Source: Alphaproteobacteria bacterium
GTDB lineage: Bacteria > Pseudomonadota > Alphaproteobacteria > JAUHZY01
Direction: 5' to 3'
Length of the DNA stretch: 64,000 nucleotides
Assembly: GCA_030425825.1 (NCBI GenBank)
Contig: JAUHZY010000001.1
Coordinates: forward strand, 1,274,834 to 1,338,833
Part shown: positions 7,575 to 16,358 of the stretch, piece by piece
Layout: each line of letters opens with the position of its first letter
How positions within the stretch are numbered: the stretch's first letter is position 1
The notes under the pieces: generated by a model
Seen by the model: the letters and a program-made list of their open reading frames with translations, nothing else
Told to the model about the DNA's origin: nothing
Databases searched by the model: none
Translations under genes and position numbers: made by a program

Positions 7575-8988
7575 AAGCAGCCCTTAGCAACTGAAGTCTT
7601 TCTTGTACAACACTGCCATCACAGATATAGCGGTTATTCGTAAAGCTTAACTTCACATCAAAAGGTTCAACCTTTAATAACGTTTGTTGCAACAGTTTTG
7701 TTGTTCCTGCCGCGATACCATGTGCAAGATAAAGCCCCAAACCAACTAACAATGCATCGCGCTGCATTTCTTCATCTAACAAGTCTTGAACCTGTCGCAA
7801 TGATGATTCCAGCCCTTTACCCCCATATCGTATCGCAAGTGCGAAAGCCAAATAAGCGCGCTCGGCATGAGAAATACCAATCACACTTAATGTCATTACG
7901 CGCCTAAAGGCGTAAGATGCTCTAAATTCTGGCTGCTCATGCCAAGCCATATCACTTAGATAAGAGGCTGCTTGACGCAAGCGTGCATATTTCTCATCCT
8001 CAAACAAAGGAGAAATCCAACTATAAAAACTTTGTCCTGAGAATTCTATACGCGATTCTTTGTCCATCAAGGTATCACATGCCGCAATCAAAGGGTCACG
8101 CTTCTTTTCTTGAAGAGACAGCGCCTTAAACAAGCACCCTTCACGCAAACCAGAAGATGAAATATAAATCTCAGATGGATTGCCTGCCTCAATAACCTTT
8201 TGAAGTACAAGGGCAGAAAGCGGAAGATTTTCTGATTTTCTTTTCATTTTTTGTAATAGCTTTGAATACTTATTTTTTTTCTTAGAAAGCTCTTCAAAAA
8301 ATTCTTTGAACTCTTCTGGGATCATTTTGTAATGATGCACCATATCAAGTGGATAATTGTTTACAGCCATATGCAGCTTTGCCAAACGACGCCAAGAGCC
8401 ACCAACCAGATACAAGCTTCTGCCTTTCAAATGCTGCAACCATTTTATTTCTGAAAGTGCTTTATCAAGAACTTCGTTTTGGCGCTCAACAGCAAGAGGT
8501 TCAAGCTTAGACATACCCAAAGGAAGAGAGACACCATCATAAGTCACACCATCGCTAATATCGATCAACTCTAGACTACCACCACCAAGATCAGCAACAA
8601 CACCATCAGCCCCAGGAATAGCAGCCGCCACACCAAGCGCTGAAAAAGCTGCCTCCTCTTTACCTGATAAAACTTTTAAGTGAAGCCCTGTTTCGTCTTC
8701 TACTTGCTTAACAAATGCCTCACCATCAGTCGCATCGCGCAGCGCAGCAGTTGCCACAGCTTCAACATGACTAACCGTCATCGCCTGCAATAAAGATGTA
8801 AAGCGTTTTAAATTCACTAAAGCCAGTTTGACTCCTTCGGGAGAAAGGTGCCCTGTCTTGTTCATGTCACGCCCAAGGCCACAAAAAACTTTTTCTGTAT
8901 GTAATGTGAAAGGCCCCAGGCTAAGGCGGTCATAAATTACCAACCTCACTGCGTTTGACCCTAAATCGATAACACCAAACCGAGACAT
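7555..8988 (-). CDS. ppx: Ppx/GppA exopolyphosphatase or guanosine pentaphosphatase
   Basis: This 477-residue member of the ASKHA fold begins FGVIDLGSNAVRLVIYD (phosphate-1 loop, residues 4-20) and has the phosphate-2 loop VADLGGGSLELI around residue 131-142. The C-terminal half resembles the HD-like helical domain of the longer family members. The family removes terminal phosphates from polyphosphate or converts pppGpp to ppGpp; sequence alone does not say which. In alphaproteobacteria it often precedes the rRNA methyltransferase rlmE, but here its 3' end runs 20 bases into the convergent sugar-kinase gene. It is a single-gene unit separated from hbd by 85 bases. Confidence 0.88.
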   Translation of the reverse strand: MSRFGVIDLGSNAVRLVIYDRLSLGPFTLHTEKVFCGLGRDMNKTGHLSPEGVKLALVNLKRFTSLLQAMTVSHVEAVATAALRDATDGEAFVKQVEDETGLHLKVLSGKEEAAFSALGVAAAIPGADGVVADLGGGSLELIDISDGVTYDGVSLPLGMSKLEPLAVERQNEVLDKALSEIKWLQHLKGRSLYLVGGSWRRLAKLHMAVNNYPLDMVHHYKMIPEEFKEFFEELSKKKNKYSKLLQKMKRKSENLPLSALVLQKVIEAGNPSEIYISSSGLREGCLFKALSLQEKKRDPLIAACDTLMDKESRIEFSGQSFYSWISPLFEDEKYARLRQAASYLSDMAWHEQPEFRASYAFRRVMTLSVIGISHAERAYLAFALAIRYGGKGLESSLRQVQDLLDEEMQRDALLVGLGLYLAHGIAAGTTKLLQQTLLKVEPFDVKLSFTNNRYICDGSVVQERLQLLRAAFKDSAE

Positions 8989-9015
8989 TTTTTTCCTACA
9001 ACATTAAATATAATT

Positions 9016-9041
9016 TACAAAAATGAGCGCACATTTTTGTA
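9016..9041 (-). terminator. Stem-loop after the hbd stop codon, possible weak terminator
   Basis: A perfect 10-bp inverted repeat (tacaaaaatg / catttttgta) with a 6-base loop lies about 32 bases after the hbd stop. On the minus strand it is followed by AATTATATTT, which is AU-rich but not a clean U-run, and the stem is AT-rich. It may end hbd transcription or protect the 3' end of the mRNA. Confidence 0.4.
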
Positions 9042-9073
9042 TGTTCAAAATGTAGAAAAACTTATAACGAATT

Positions 9074-9952
9074 TTATCTTGTTGGTACAGGGGTTTCACC
9101 AGAATAATCGTAAAAACCTTTACCTGTTTTACGACCAAGCCAGCCCGCTTCAACATATTTAACCAAAAGCGGACAAGGATGATATTTCCCATCACGAAGA
9201 CCTTCTTGAAGAACTTTCATGATCGCAAGACACGTATCCAGACCAATAAAATCTGCAAGCTCAAACGGTCCCATTGGGTGAGCAGCACCCAGCTTCATCG
9301 CACTATCAATTGAAGTAACGTCACCGACACCTTCATTCAGTGTGTAAACAGCCTCATTAATCATGGGAATCAAAATACGGTTCACGATAAATGCTGGATA
9401 ATCTTGTGCGACCGAAGCAATTTTGCCCATTTTTTTTGCAACTTCACTAATCGCTTCGAAAGTCTCATCTGATGTTGCAATACCGCGGATCAGCTCAACA
9501 AGCTTCATCACAGGAACAGGGTTCATAAAATGCATCCCCATAAAACGTTCTGGACGATCCGTGTACCCTGCAAGCATTGTGATTGAGATTGAAGATGTGT
9601 TTGTACAAACATAAGCATGATCTGCCAAATTAGGAACCAATGCCTCGATAATCTTTTTCTTAATATCACTGTTTTCAGAAGCTGCCTCAATCACAAGATC
9701 AGCTGTTTTGAAAATACTATAATCTGTTGACGTTTCAATACGCCCCAGCGCTGTTGCTTTATCTTCTTCGGTAATTTTTTCTTTTTTGATCTGACGGTCC
9801 ATATTTTTTGTAATACCAGCGATTGCCTTATCCAAAGCTTCTTCAGCCACATCAAGCAACTTCACATCATACCCCGAAAGCGCTGCGACATGTACAATAC
9901 CTGATCCCATTTGTCCGGCACCAATCACACCAATTGTTTTAATTTCAGTCAT
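9074..9952 (-). CDS. hbd: 3-hydroxybutyryl-CoA dehydrogenase
   Basis: This 292-residue 3-hydroxyacyl-CoA dehydrogenase has the NAD motif [12 protein letters not shown] (8-19), [10 protein letters not shown] (118-127, substrate-contact serine), the catalytic [14 protein letters not shown] (H141, E153) and the C-terminal helical domain with [18 protein letters not shown]. It reversibly oxidises (S)-3-hydroxybutyryl-CoA to acetoacetyl-CoA, in butyrate or fatty-acid oxidation and polyhydroxybutyrate-related metabolism. The length is that of the stand-alone Hbd/PaaH type, not the FadB fusion. It lies 18 bases downstream of the HIG1 gene. Many alphaproteobacteria, as I recall, have pduO-etfB-etfA between these two genes; here they are absent. 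The function is well supported. Confidence 0.93.
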   Translation of the reverse strand: MTEIKTIGVIGAGQMGSGIVHVAALSGYDVKLLDVAEEALDKAIAGITKNMDRQIKKEKITEEDKATALGRIETSTDYSIFKTADLVIEAASENSDIKKKIIEALVPNLADHAYVCTNTSSISITMLAGYTDRPERFMGMHFMNPVPVMKLVELIRGIATSDETFEAISEVAKKMGKIASVAQDYPAFIVNRILIPMINEAVYTLNEGVGDVTSIDSAMKLGAAHPMGPFELADFIGLDTCLAIMKVLQEGLRDGKYHPCPLLVKYVEAGWLGRKTGKGFYDYSGETPVPTR

Positions 9953-9970
9953 TTTATTCTCCTTTAACCC

Positions 9971-10156
9971 CTAAACCATCATTGCCACGGCAAATAAACA
10001 AACTGCAAAAGCTTGTGACACCACTCGTGCACGCATTAATTTATTACTATATTTTTTGTTAAAATCACCGCCGATGACCATCCCAGCGATCCCGGTGAGC
10101 AAGACCAGAAAAGTCACAGCCATTGCGATAAACATTAAAACACTTGATAATTCCAT
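9971..10156 (-). CDS. HIG1-domain twin-transmembrane small protein
   Basis: This 61-residue membrane protein has two hydrophobic helices (about residues 5-28 and 45-61) joined by a basic loop reading SNKLMRARVVSQ. That loop is the signature of the HIG_1_N (hypoxia-induced gene) family. Mitochondrial relatives (Rcf1/HIGD) bind cytochrome oxidase and respiratory supercomplexes; bacterial copies are mostly uncharacterised. The gene starts at ATG 10156 and probably shares a transcript with hbd. Family assignment rests on the loop and the twin helices. A respiratory role in this organism is inference from the family. Confidence 0.75.
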   Translation of the reverse strand: MELSSVLMFIAMAVTFLVLLTGIAGMVIGGDFNKKYSNKLMRARVVSQAFAVCLFAVAMMV

Positions 10157-10170
10157 TGTATAAACTCACA

Positions 10171-10199
10171 TTGATTTACAATTAAAGCCATGATATATC
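10171..10199 (+). promoter_or_regulatory. Probable sigma70-type promoter of panB
   Basis: TTGATT (10171-10176) and TATATC (10194-10199) are separated by 17 bases, a good fit to the housekeeping consensus. The predicted transcript would start near 10206, giving a leader of about 22 bases before the panB ATG, which has AAAGGA upstream. Confidence 0.45.
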
Positions 10200-10227
10200 A
10201 GCTTTTCCAAACGCTAAAGGACAGCAC

Positions 10228-11019
10228 ATGAAAAAGATGACAACCACAAGGCTTCAGTCGCTGAAGGGCGACAGGCCAATTGTATGCCTAACGGCTTATA
10301 CAACCCCAATCGCAAAGGTTTTGGATGAGCATGTTGACCTCATTCTGGTCGGCGATTCTGTTGGTATGGTTTTGCACGGCTTTGATTCAACAGTCCCTGT
10401 TACCTTGGATATGATGACCATGCACGGTGCAGCTGTAAGGCGCGGTACAAAAAAATCTCTTCTTGTAGTTGATATGCCTTTTGGCAGCTATCAAGAGTCC
10501 CCCATGCAAGCCTATCGCAACGCCAAACATCTGATGCAAGAAACAGGATGTGATGCTGTGAAATTAGAGGGCGGCGCTGACTTTACCGAGACCATTTATC
10601 ACTTAACTTCTGGCGGTATTCCTGTGATGGGCCATATTGGGCTTTTGCCGCAATCAGTCAACGTTGACGGCGGATATAAAATCAAAGGGCGCGATAGCAA
10701 GACACATAAAAAACACCTCGAAGATGCAAAGGCGATTGAACAAGCTGGTGTCTTTGCATTCGTTATCGAAGGCACAACCGAGAAACTTGCTACAAAAATT
10801 TCCAAAGCTGTCAGTATACCCACAATTGGTATTGGTTCAGGTGTTGGATGTGATGGGCAAATTCTTGTCACTGACGATATGATTAATATGTTCCCAGACT
10901 TTACACCAACATTTTTAAAGAAATATGCTGACGCACACGACCTTATTGAAAAAGCTGTCAAAGATTATACGAAAGATGTAAAATCCAAGAAATTTCCTGG
11001 ATCAGAAAATAGTTTTTAA
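10228..11019 (+). CDS. panB: 3-methyl-2-oxobutanoate hydroxymethyltransferase
   Basis: PanB transfers a one-carbon unit from 5,10-methylene-THF to 2-oxoisovalerate, the first committed step to pantothenate and CoA. This 263-residue protein has the expected LTAYTTPIAKVLD start, metal-binding VGDSVGMVLHG (D43), VVDMPFGSYQ (D82), and VKLEGG (K112, E114). Length is normal. panC and coaBC, further steps of the same pathway, lie about 11-13 kb downstream on the other strand, so the pathway is not in one operon here. The hypothetical gene at 11033 follows after 13 bases and may be co-transcribed. Confidence 0.95.
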   Translation: MKKMTTTRLQSLKGDRPIVCLTAYTTPIAKVLDEHVDLILVGDSVGMVLHGFDSTVPVTLDMMTMHGAAVRRGTKKSLLVVDMPFGSYQESPMQAYRNAKHLMQETGCDAVKLEGGADFTETIYHLTSGGIPVMGHIGLLPQSVNVDGGYKIKGRDSKTHKKHLEDAKAIEQAGVFAFVIEGTTEKLATKISKAVSIPTIGIGSGVGCDGQILVTDDMINMFPDFTPTFLKKYADAHDLIEKAVKDYTKDVKSKKFPGSENSF

Positions 11020-11032
11020 GAAGGACAATCCA

Positions 11033-11422
11033 ATGTTTAACTTGTTCACGAATGAAAAAGGATTTGTCGATAAGTTATTAGACGCAGCTTTGGCAGACAA
11101 TATCAACATGGTTAAGAAAGTTATCGATGAGCAAGAGTCAGATATTGTTTCTGTAGACATTACCGATGGAAAGGGCTGTTTATTAGAAGGCTTCCGCAAT
11201 AAGTTTAGATACCACAGAAATAATAAATGTCTCCTCTATCTTGAAAAACTCGCGGAGCACGCTTATTACAAAGAACTTAAGCATAATGAACATAAGCATG
11301 CTAAGAAAATAGAAAATCCTGGATGGTTCACAAGTGTAAACAAAAGAACAATAAAACTAGAAAAAATACAGAGTGATCTCGTTGCTCTCAAGAAAAGGCA
11401 ACAAAATAGGTATTCTCGCTAA
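11033..11422 (+). CDS. Hypothetical protein with an ankyrin-like N-terminal stretch
   Basis: I do not recognise this 129-residue protein. AGAAGGAC lies just upstream of ATG 11033, a good ribosome-binding site. Residues 10-50 (FVDKLLDAALADNINMVKKV, then DIVSVDITDGKGCLLEG) look like one degenerate ankyrin-type helix-turn-helix unit, but there is no full repeat series. The C-terminal 60 residues are strongly basic and rich in His, Lys and Arg (AEHAYYKELKHNEHKHAKK), which could bind nucleic acid or simply be disordered. No signal peptide or membrane helix is seen. It stands between panB and a broken SGNH gene, and its 3' end faces that gene. It may be a recent insertion or a lineage-specific gene. 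Confidence 0.6.
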   Translation: MFNLFTNEKGFVDKLLDAALADNINMVKKVIDEQESDIVSVDITDGKGCLLEGFRNKFRYHRNNKCLLYLEKLAEHAYYKELKHNEHKHAKKIENPGWFTSVNKRTIKLEKIQSDLVALKKRQQNRYSR

Positions 11423-11511
11423 TTACCTTAAAGCCACCACACACCAAAGATGTCAAGGCAAAGAAGTTCCCTGGGAAAAAAGAGTTTTTGGTACATATGT
11501 CGCGTGCCATA

Positions 11512-11841
11512 TTAATGCAAACGCATACTGCCTGAGATATCTGCAGCACTTTGATGGAAGCGTGCTTTTAAATTATTTGTCCCCAGCATAACAATAACAA
11601 GGTCAAGCGGACGATGTGACATCAAACATGGTGTCAAACATGTTAAGCCATTGCGATGTGGTTCTAGCGGATCATCACATGTTGTTGTACGCCCAGGAAG
11701 CCCTTCTGTCACAACATGGAAGTTTTCACCCAAGCGTGCGCTTAAAAGAGAAGGCCATGTTAAATGAATCGGATAACGTTCACCATTGGCAGGGTTATAC
11801 CCCCACATATTTGAATCACCATAGCATAAAATATGCTTCAT
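11512..11841 (-). pseudogene. SGNH/GDSL hydrolase, N-terminal half only (probable pseudogene)
   Basis: The 109-residue product starts at ATG 11841, overlapping the gcvPB stop as ATGA. It shows block I of the SGNH family (ILCYGDSNMWGYNP, with nucleophile Ser), GLPGRTTTCDDPLEP, and block III VIVMLGTNNLKARF. Full family members have about 210 residues and end with a catalytic D-x-x-H near the C-terminus; that half is absent. A TAA at 11512-11514 ends the frame at SGSMRLH, and the following 90 bases show no recognisable continuation in any frame that I could find. The most likely history is truncation by a deletion that also joined this point to the hypothetical gene. Confidence 0.75.
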
Positions 11842-13379
11842 GAGTCTTTTGACCACCTTAATACAGGCTGCCTTGCAGCCAGTGTCTCATCCAGGCGGCG
11901 ACGTGGTGAATACACAGGTGCCTGCGCAAAAAAATCTGTTTCCCCTGCTTTGGCTTTTTCAGCCAAATGACGCATAGCAGCGATGAACTCATCCAGTTTT
12001 TCTTTGCTTTCTGTTTCTGTGGGCTCAATCAACATGGCACCATGTACGACCAATGGGAAATACATCGTCATTGGGTGATAGCCTTCATCGATCATTGCTT
12101 TTGAGAAATCAAGTGTTGAAACGCCTGTGTCTTTCAAGAACTTATCATCGAATAAGCACTCATGCATACAGGATCCTTCATAGGCTGGGCTCATCACATC
12201 TTTCAAAGAGGCAAGAACATAATTTGCGTTCAAAACTGCATCTTCTGCAACTTGACGCAAGCCATCTGCACCATGACTCATCATATAAGAAAGCGCACGC
12301 ACAAACATCCCCATTTGACCATGGAAGCCCTTCATACGACCAAAAGATTTTGTTTCACCAACATGCTCAATCAGATCCAACTGATCACCATTTTTCACAA
12401 CAATTGGCACAGGCGCATAGGGCGCAAGTTCAGCCGACAATGTCACAGGACCACTGCCAGGACCGCCGCCACCATGAGGTGTTGAAAATGTTTTATGCAA
12501 ATTCATGTGCATACAATCAATACCCAAATCGCCAGGACGCACACGCCCAACAATCGCGTTAAAGTTCGCGCCATCACAATAGAAAAATGCACCGACTTTC
12601 TTAAGCTCTTTGGAAATCTCTAAAATATCAGTCTCAAACAAACCACATGTATTCGGGTTTGTCAGCATCAATGCAGCAACACGATCATTCAGCGCTTCTT
12701 TAAACGCACCCAGTTCAACACGTCCAAATTCATCACAAGGAATGGACTGTATTTTATATCCACACAGCGCAGCCGTTGCAGGGTTTGTACCATGTGCAGA
12801 TTCTGGCACCAAAACGATTTCACGCTTATCACCTTTGGCTTCAAGCGCTGAACGAATCGCCATCATACCACAAAGCTCGCCATGTGCACCCGCAGCAGGT
12901 GACATTGCAATTGCAGGAAGACCTGTAAGTTCAACCAGCCATTCATGTAAGTCATAAATCACCTGTAAGGCACCTTGTGCTGTTTTCACAGGCTGCAAAG
13001 GATGGACATCGGCCATACCAGGAAGTCTAGCAACACGCTCATTCAGTCGTGGATTGTGCTTCATCGTACACGAGCCAAGCGGATAAAAGCCCATATCGAT
13101 TGCATAATTCATACGACTAAGACGCGTATAATGTCGGATCGTTTCAGGCTCAGAAAGACCCGCTAGACCAATTTGACCTTCTCGATTGATGCCGCCTAGT
13201 TTATCACCAGAAATTTCCGGGGCATCATCAAAGTCAACGCCTGTTTGGTTAAAAGCATCAGGCTTCTCAAAGATCAAAGATTCTTCAAGCTCCAAAGCTT
13301 TGTTTCCTGTGAATGTTGCAAAATCATTTGCAACAGCGCCTTCTTCAAAATTGCTTAAAGATTGACTCCAGCTACTCAT
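11838..13379 (-). CDS. gcvPB: Glycine dehydrogenase (decarboxylating) subunit 2
   Basis: This is the C-terminal half of the P protein, as a separate 513-residue subunit. It forms the PLP-binding part of the glycine cleavage complex, which decarboxylates glycine and loads aminomethyl on lipoyl-H protein. The PLP lysine is K286 in MHMNLHKTFSTPHGGGGPG; PESAHGTNPATA (near 192-203) and YCDGANFNA contact the cofactor. Its start overlaps the gcvPA stop as ATGA, so the two halves are coupled. The whole operon reads gcvT-gcvH-gcvPA-gcvPB on the minus strand, starting near 16272. Function is certain. Confidence 0.96.
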   Translation of the reverse strand: MSSWSQSLSNFEEGAVANDFATFTGNKALELEESLIFEKPDAFNQTGVDFDDAPEISGDKLGGINREGQIGLAGLSEPETIRHYTRLSRMNYAIDMGFYPLGSCTMKHNPRLNERVARLPGMADVHPLQPVKTAQGALQVIYDLHEWLVELTGLPAIAMSPAAGAHGELCGMMAIRSALEAKGDKREIVLVPESAHGTNPATAALCGYKIQSIPCDEFGRVELGAFKEALNDRVAALMLTNPNTCGLFETDILEISKELKKVGAFFYCDGANFNAIVGRVRPGDLGIDCMHMNLHKTFSTPHGGGGPGSGPVTLSAELAPYAPVPIVVKNGDQLDLIEHVGETKSFGRMKGFHGQMGMFVRALSYMMSHGADGLRQVAEDAVLNANYVLASLKDVMSPAYEGSCMHECLFDDKFLKDTGVSTLDFSKAMIDEGYHPMTMYFPLVVHGAMLIEPTETESKEKLDEFIAAMRHLAEKAKAGETDFFAQAPVYSPRRRLDETLAARQPVLRWSKDS

Positions 13380-14713
13380 GACAACAGCCCTCCCAAAGCA
13401 GTTACAAACTTATCCATATCTTGCTCACTACATGTCTCAGTTGCGGCCACCAAAAGAAGATCTTTCTGATCATCATAAAAACGCGAAACAGGTACACCAG
13501 CCAAAATTTCTTGATCTGCAAGCATGTCAACAACCTCTGCTGCAGGCTTTGAGAGACGAATTGTAAACTCGTTAAAAAATGTTTCATTTACAAGCTCAAC
13601 ACCTTCAAGCTTGGTCAGTTTTTCAGAAAGCTGAACAGCTTTGGCGTGATTAATTTTAGCAAGCTGCTTAAAACCTTTTTCACCCAACAATGTCATGTGA
13701 ATTGTAAAAGCAGTCGCACATAATCCAGCATTTGTACAAATATTACTGGTCGCCTTTTCACGGCGAATATGCTGTTCACGCGTTGAAAGTGTCAGCACAA
13801 ATCCACGCTTACCATCTTTGTCTTTGGTCTCACCACAAACACGCCCTGGCATTTGACGAATATATTTTTGCTTGGTCGCAAAAAGACCTAAATACGGCCC
13901 ACCAAAGTTTAGTGAATTCCCAATTGACTGACCTTCACCAACAACAATATCGGCACCCATCTCACCTGGTGACTTAATCGCGCCAAGCGAAACAACCTCA
14001 GAAAACACAACAACCAACAAAACGCCTTTTTCATGAGCGGCTTCTGCCAGCTTAGAAAGATCCCTAACATGCCCGAAAAAGCTTGGGTTCTGAACAACCA
14101 AACATGACACATCATCTGCAATATACTGCGTTAAGTCTTCGACGCCCTCAGCATCAACATCAGAAAGCACAACATCAAAATCAGAAAACCTTCCTTGGCA
14201 TTCAACAATATCGCGATATTGTGGATGCAACCCACCAGAAAGCACCGCTTTTTTACGACGCGTTACACGATTAGCCATCATCACAGCTTCATTACACCCT
14301 GTTGAACCATCATACAAAGATGCATTTGCTACTTCCATACCCGTAATCGCCGCAACTTGTGTTTGAAACTCAAACAAAGCCATTAATGTTCCTTGCGTAA
14401 TCTCAGGCTGATAAGGTGTGTAAGATGTCAAAAACTCACCACGCTGAATTAAATAATCAACTGTGGAAGGTACATGGTGGCGATATGCCCCGGCACCAAT
14501 AAAAAACGGCACCTGACCTGCAACAATATTCCTTGCACTTTGTGCTTGGAAATATTTTTCAACAGCCATCTCAGATTGCTTGTTCGGCAGATCAAACAAT
14601 CCATCAACACGCGCCTCTTGCGGGACGTTTTCAAAAAATGCATCAACACTTGAAACGCCAATTTTATCAAGCATTTCTTGGCGATCATTATCAGTTAAAG
14701 GAAGATATCTCAT
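13376..14713 (-). CDS. gcvPA: Glycine dehydrogenase (decarboxylating) subunit 1
   Basis: This 445-residue protein is the N-terminal half of a split P protein. Typical stretches are MRYLPLTDNDRQEML at the start, FIGAGAYRHHVPSTVDYL, and TSYTPYQPEITQGTLMALFEFQT, all conserved in GcvPA. LYDGSTGCNEAVMMA follows. The partner GcvPB overlaps by 4 bases. The pair forms an alpha2beta2 enzyme releasing CO2 from glycine. A short AAAGAG precedes ATG 14713. No glycine riboswitch can be fitted upstream of the operon (see rejected items), so regulation is not visible. Confidence 0.96.
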   Translation of the reverse strand: MRYLPLTDNDRQEMLDKIGVSSVDAFFENVPQEARVDGLFDLPNKQSEMAVEKYFQAQSARNIVAGQVPFFIGAGAYRHHVPSTVDYLIQRGEFLTSYTPYQPEITQGTLMALFEFQTQVAAITGMEVANASLYDGSTGCNEAVMMANRVTRRKKAVLSGGLHPQYRDIVECQGRFSDFDVVLSDVDAEGVEDLTQYIADDVSCLVVQNPSFFGHVRDLSKLAEAAHEKGVLLVVVFSEVVSLGAIKSPGEMGADIVVGEGQSIGNSLNFGGPYLGLFATKQKYIRQMPGRVCGETKDKDGKRGFVLTLSTREQHIRREKATSNICTNAGLCATAFTIHMTLLGEKGFKQLAKINHAKAVQLSEKLTKLEGVELVNETFFNEFTIRLSKPAAEVVDMLADQEILAGVPVSRFYDDQKDLLLVAATETCSEQDMDKFVTALGGLLS

Positions 14714-14797
14714 GTGCTCTTTTCTTTTATCAGTTTATAGGGTTTTAGGGTGATCGTTTTTAACACAAAAACTCTTTTCTTATCAACAAAACAAGGT

Positions 14798-15166
14798 TTA
14801 CAGATCGGCAATAAATTCGTTATATGCGTCTTCGTCCATCATCTCTTCTAACTCTGCTGCGTCTGATACTTTTAATTTAAAAAACCAGCCTTCACCGAGA
14901 GGATCTTCGTTTACCATTCCAGGATTGTCTGCAAGAACTTGGTTACCTTCTGTTACTTCCCCTGAAAGCGGTGCATAAACTTCACTGGCAGCCTTAACAG
15001 ACTCAACAACCGCAGCATCATCACCCTGCGAGAAGGTTGCACCTGCTTCTGGCACTTCAACAAAAACAACATCGCCCAATGCATCTGCTGCGTATTGTGT
15101 AATGCCAACAGTCGCAACATCACCATCAACTTCGACCCACTCATGGTCTTTTGAAAATTTAAGCAT
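14798..15166 (-). CDS. gcvH: Glycine cleavage system H protein
   Basis: GcvH is the small lipoylated shuttle of the glycine cleavage complex, passing the aminomethyl group from P to T protein. This 122-residue protein has the lipoyl domain with [20 protein letters not shown]58 is the lipoylation site. The N-terminal HEWV and C-terminal EGWFFKLKV are standard. It follows gcvT after 20 bases and precedes gcvPA by 84 bases. An AAGGAG sequence lies upstream of its ATG. Function is certain. Confidence 0.97.
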   Translation of the reverse strand: MLKFSKDHEWVEVDGDVATVGITQYAADALGDVVFVEVPEAGATFSQGDDAAVVESVKAASEVYAPLSGEVTEGNQVLADNPGMVNEDPLGEGWFFKLKVSDAAELEEMMDEDAYNEFIADL

Positions 15167-15186
15167 TTTTTTCTCCTTAACTTAAA

Positions 15187-16272
15187 TTAGCCTCTGTAAT
15201 AACGATGCGGTGCAAAAGGCATTTCAACAATATTTGCTGGCATTGCCTTGCCACGAATCATCAAATTTATTTTTTCACCAATGCCTGATTTTGAAGCTTC
15301 TACATATCCCATAGCGACGGGACCTTGAACAGTGGGGCCAAAACCACCACTTGTCACAACGCCTATTTTATTACCATCACTATCGACAATCTCAACACCT
15401 TCACGTGCAGGCGCACGTCCTTCTGGCTTAATGCCAACACGGATCTTTTCTGGGCCATTTTCTAATTGATCTAGAATTTTATCAGCCCCCGGGAAACCTT
15501 TTTCCTCACGACGACGCTTTTGGATGATCCAGCGCAGACCTGCCTGAATTGGATTTATTGTCTCATCCATATCATGACCATAAAGACATAGACCTGCTTC
15601 TAGGCGCAAAGAATCACGCGCACCCAAACCGGCTGGCTTGACAAACTCACTCTCTAACAACAAACGAGAAAGTTCTTCCACATCATTATTATGTACTGAA
15701 ATCTCAAATCCATCTTCACCTGTATATCCAGAACGCGTAATATAAACAGACATCCCTGCAAGCTCTAATGTTTGGCCTGTCATAAATTTCATTGTTGCAC
15801 AAACCGGATTAAGAGCAGATAAAACATCAACAGCCTTTGGCCCCTGCAAAGCAATAAGAGACCGTTCTTCAATATAGTTAATTTCTGCATCCAAATGTTG
15901 ACGCAAATAAGCAAGATCTTCATCTTTACGTGAAGCGTTAACGACAAGATACAAGTGATCACCGCGGTGTGTCACAAGAAGATCATCCAAAATACCACCT
16001 TCTTCATTCAGTAGAACTGTATAACGGGTCTGCCCCTGCGTTAAGTTTTGTATACTGCTTGGTACAAGCTTCTCAAGCTCTGCACCTAAAACCGTGCTCT
16101 TTAAAATCAACTGGCCCATATGAGACACATCAAAAAGAGAGGCCGATTCGCGTGTGTGTTGATGCTCTGACAAAACACCGGCAGGGTATTGAACGGGCAT
16201 TTGATAACCCGCAAACTCAACCATTTTTCCACCAAGTTCAACATGTAGGTCGTAAAGGGGTGTTTTTTGCAT
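15187..16272 (-). CDS. gcvT: Glycine cleavage system T protein (aminomethyltransferase)
   Basis: GcvT releases ammonia from aminomethyl-H protein and gives 5,10-methylene-THF. The 361-residue sequence opens [24 protein letters not shown] and has [20 protein letters not shown] with the catalytic Asp region, [11 protein letters not shown], and [20 protein letters not shown]. All are landmarks of the folate-binding T domain. It is first in the gcv operon, with an 86-base divergent gap to ispH. Methylene-THF made here could also feed PanB, encoded nearby; that link is only metabolic inference. Confidence 0.96.
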   Translation of the reverse strand: MQKTPLYDLHVELGGKMVEFAGYQMPVQYPAGVLSEHQHTRESASLFDVSHMGQLILKSTVLGAELEKLVPSSIQNLTQGQTRYTVLLNEEGGILDDLLVTHRGDHLYLVVNASRKDEDLAYLRQHLDAEINYIEERSLIALQGPKAVDVLSALNPVCATMKFMTGQTLELAGMSVYITRSGYTGEDGFEISVHNNDVEELSRLLLESEFVKPAGLGARDSLRLEAGLCLYGHDMDETINPIQAGLRWIIQKRRREEKGFPGADKILDQLENGPEKIRVGIKPEGRAPAREGVEIVDSDGNKIGVVTSGGFGPTVQGPVAMGYVEASKSGIGEKINLMIRGKAMPANIVEMPFAPHRYYRG

Positions 16273-16358
16273 TTTTTCTTCTTACTATAAAGTTATGGTT
16301 TAATGTTCAGAAATGTTATAAGAATTATTTCCAATTAGCAAAGAGTAAGATCAATAAA

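Noticed and set aside
10599-10961. 120-codon minus-strand frame
   Set aside because: Antisense to panB, whose catalytic residues are intact; no motif, so a shadow frame.
12053-12562. 169-codon plus-strand frame rich in His, Gln and Arg
   Set aside because: Antisense to the well-conserved gcvPB; no family motif, biased composition and no ribosome-binding site.
15969-16358. 130-residue N-terminal extension of IspH
   Set aside because: It lies antisense to gcvT, matches no IspH, and the true family start is ATG 16359.
16273-16358. Glycine riboswitch upstream of gcvT
   Set aside because: Only 86 bases separate gcvT and ispH, too few for a tandem glycine riboswitch plus promoters, and no conserved core was seen.
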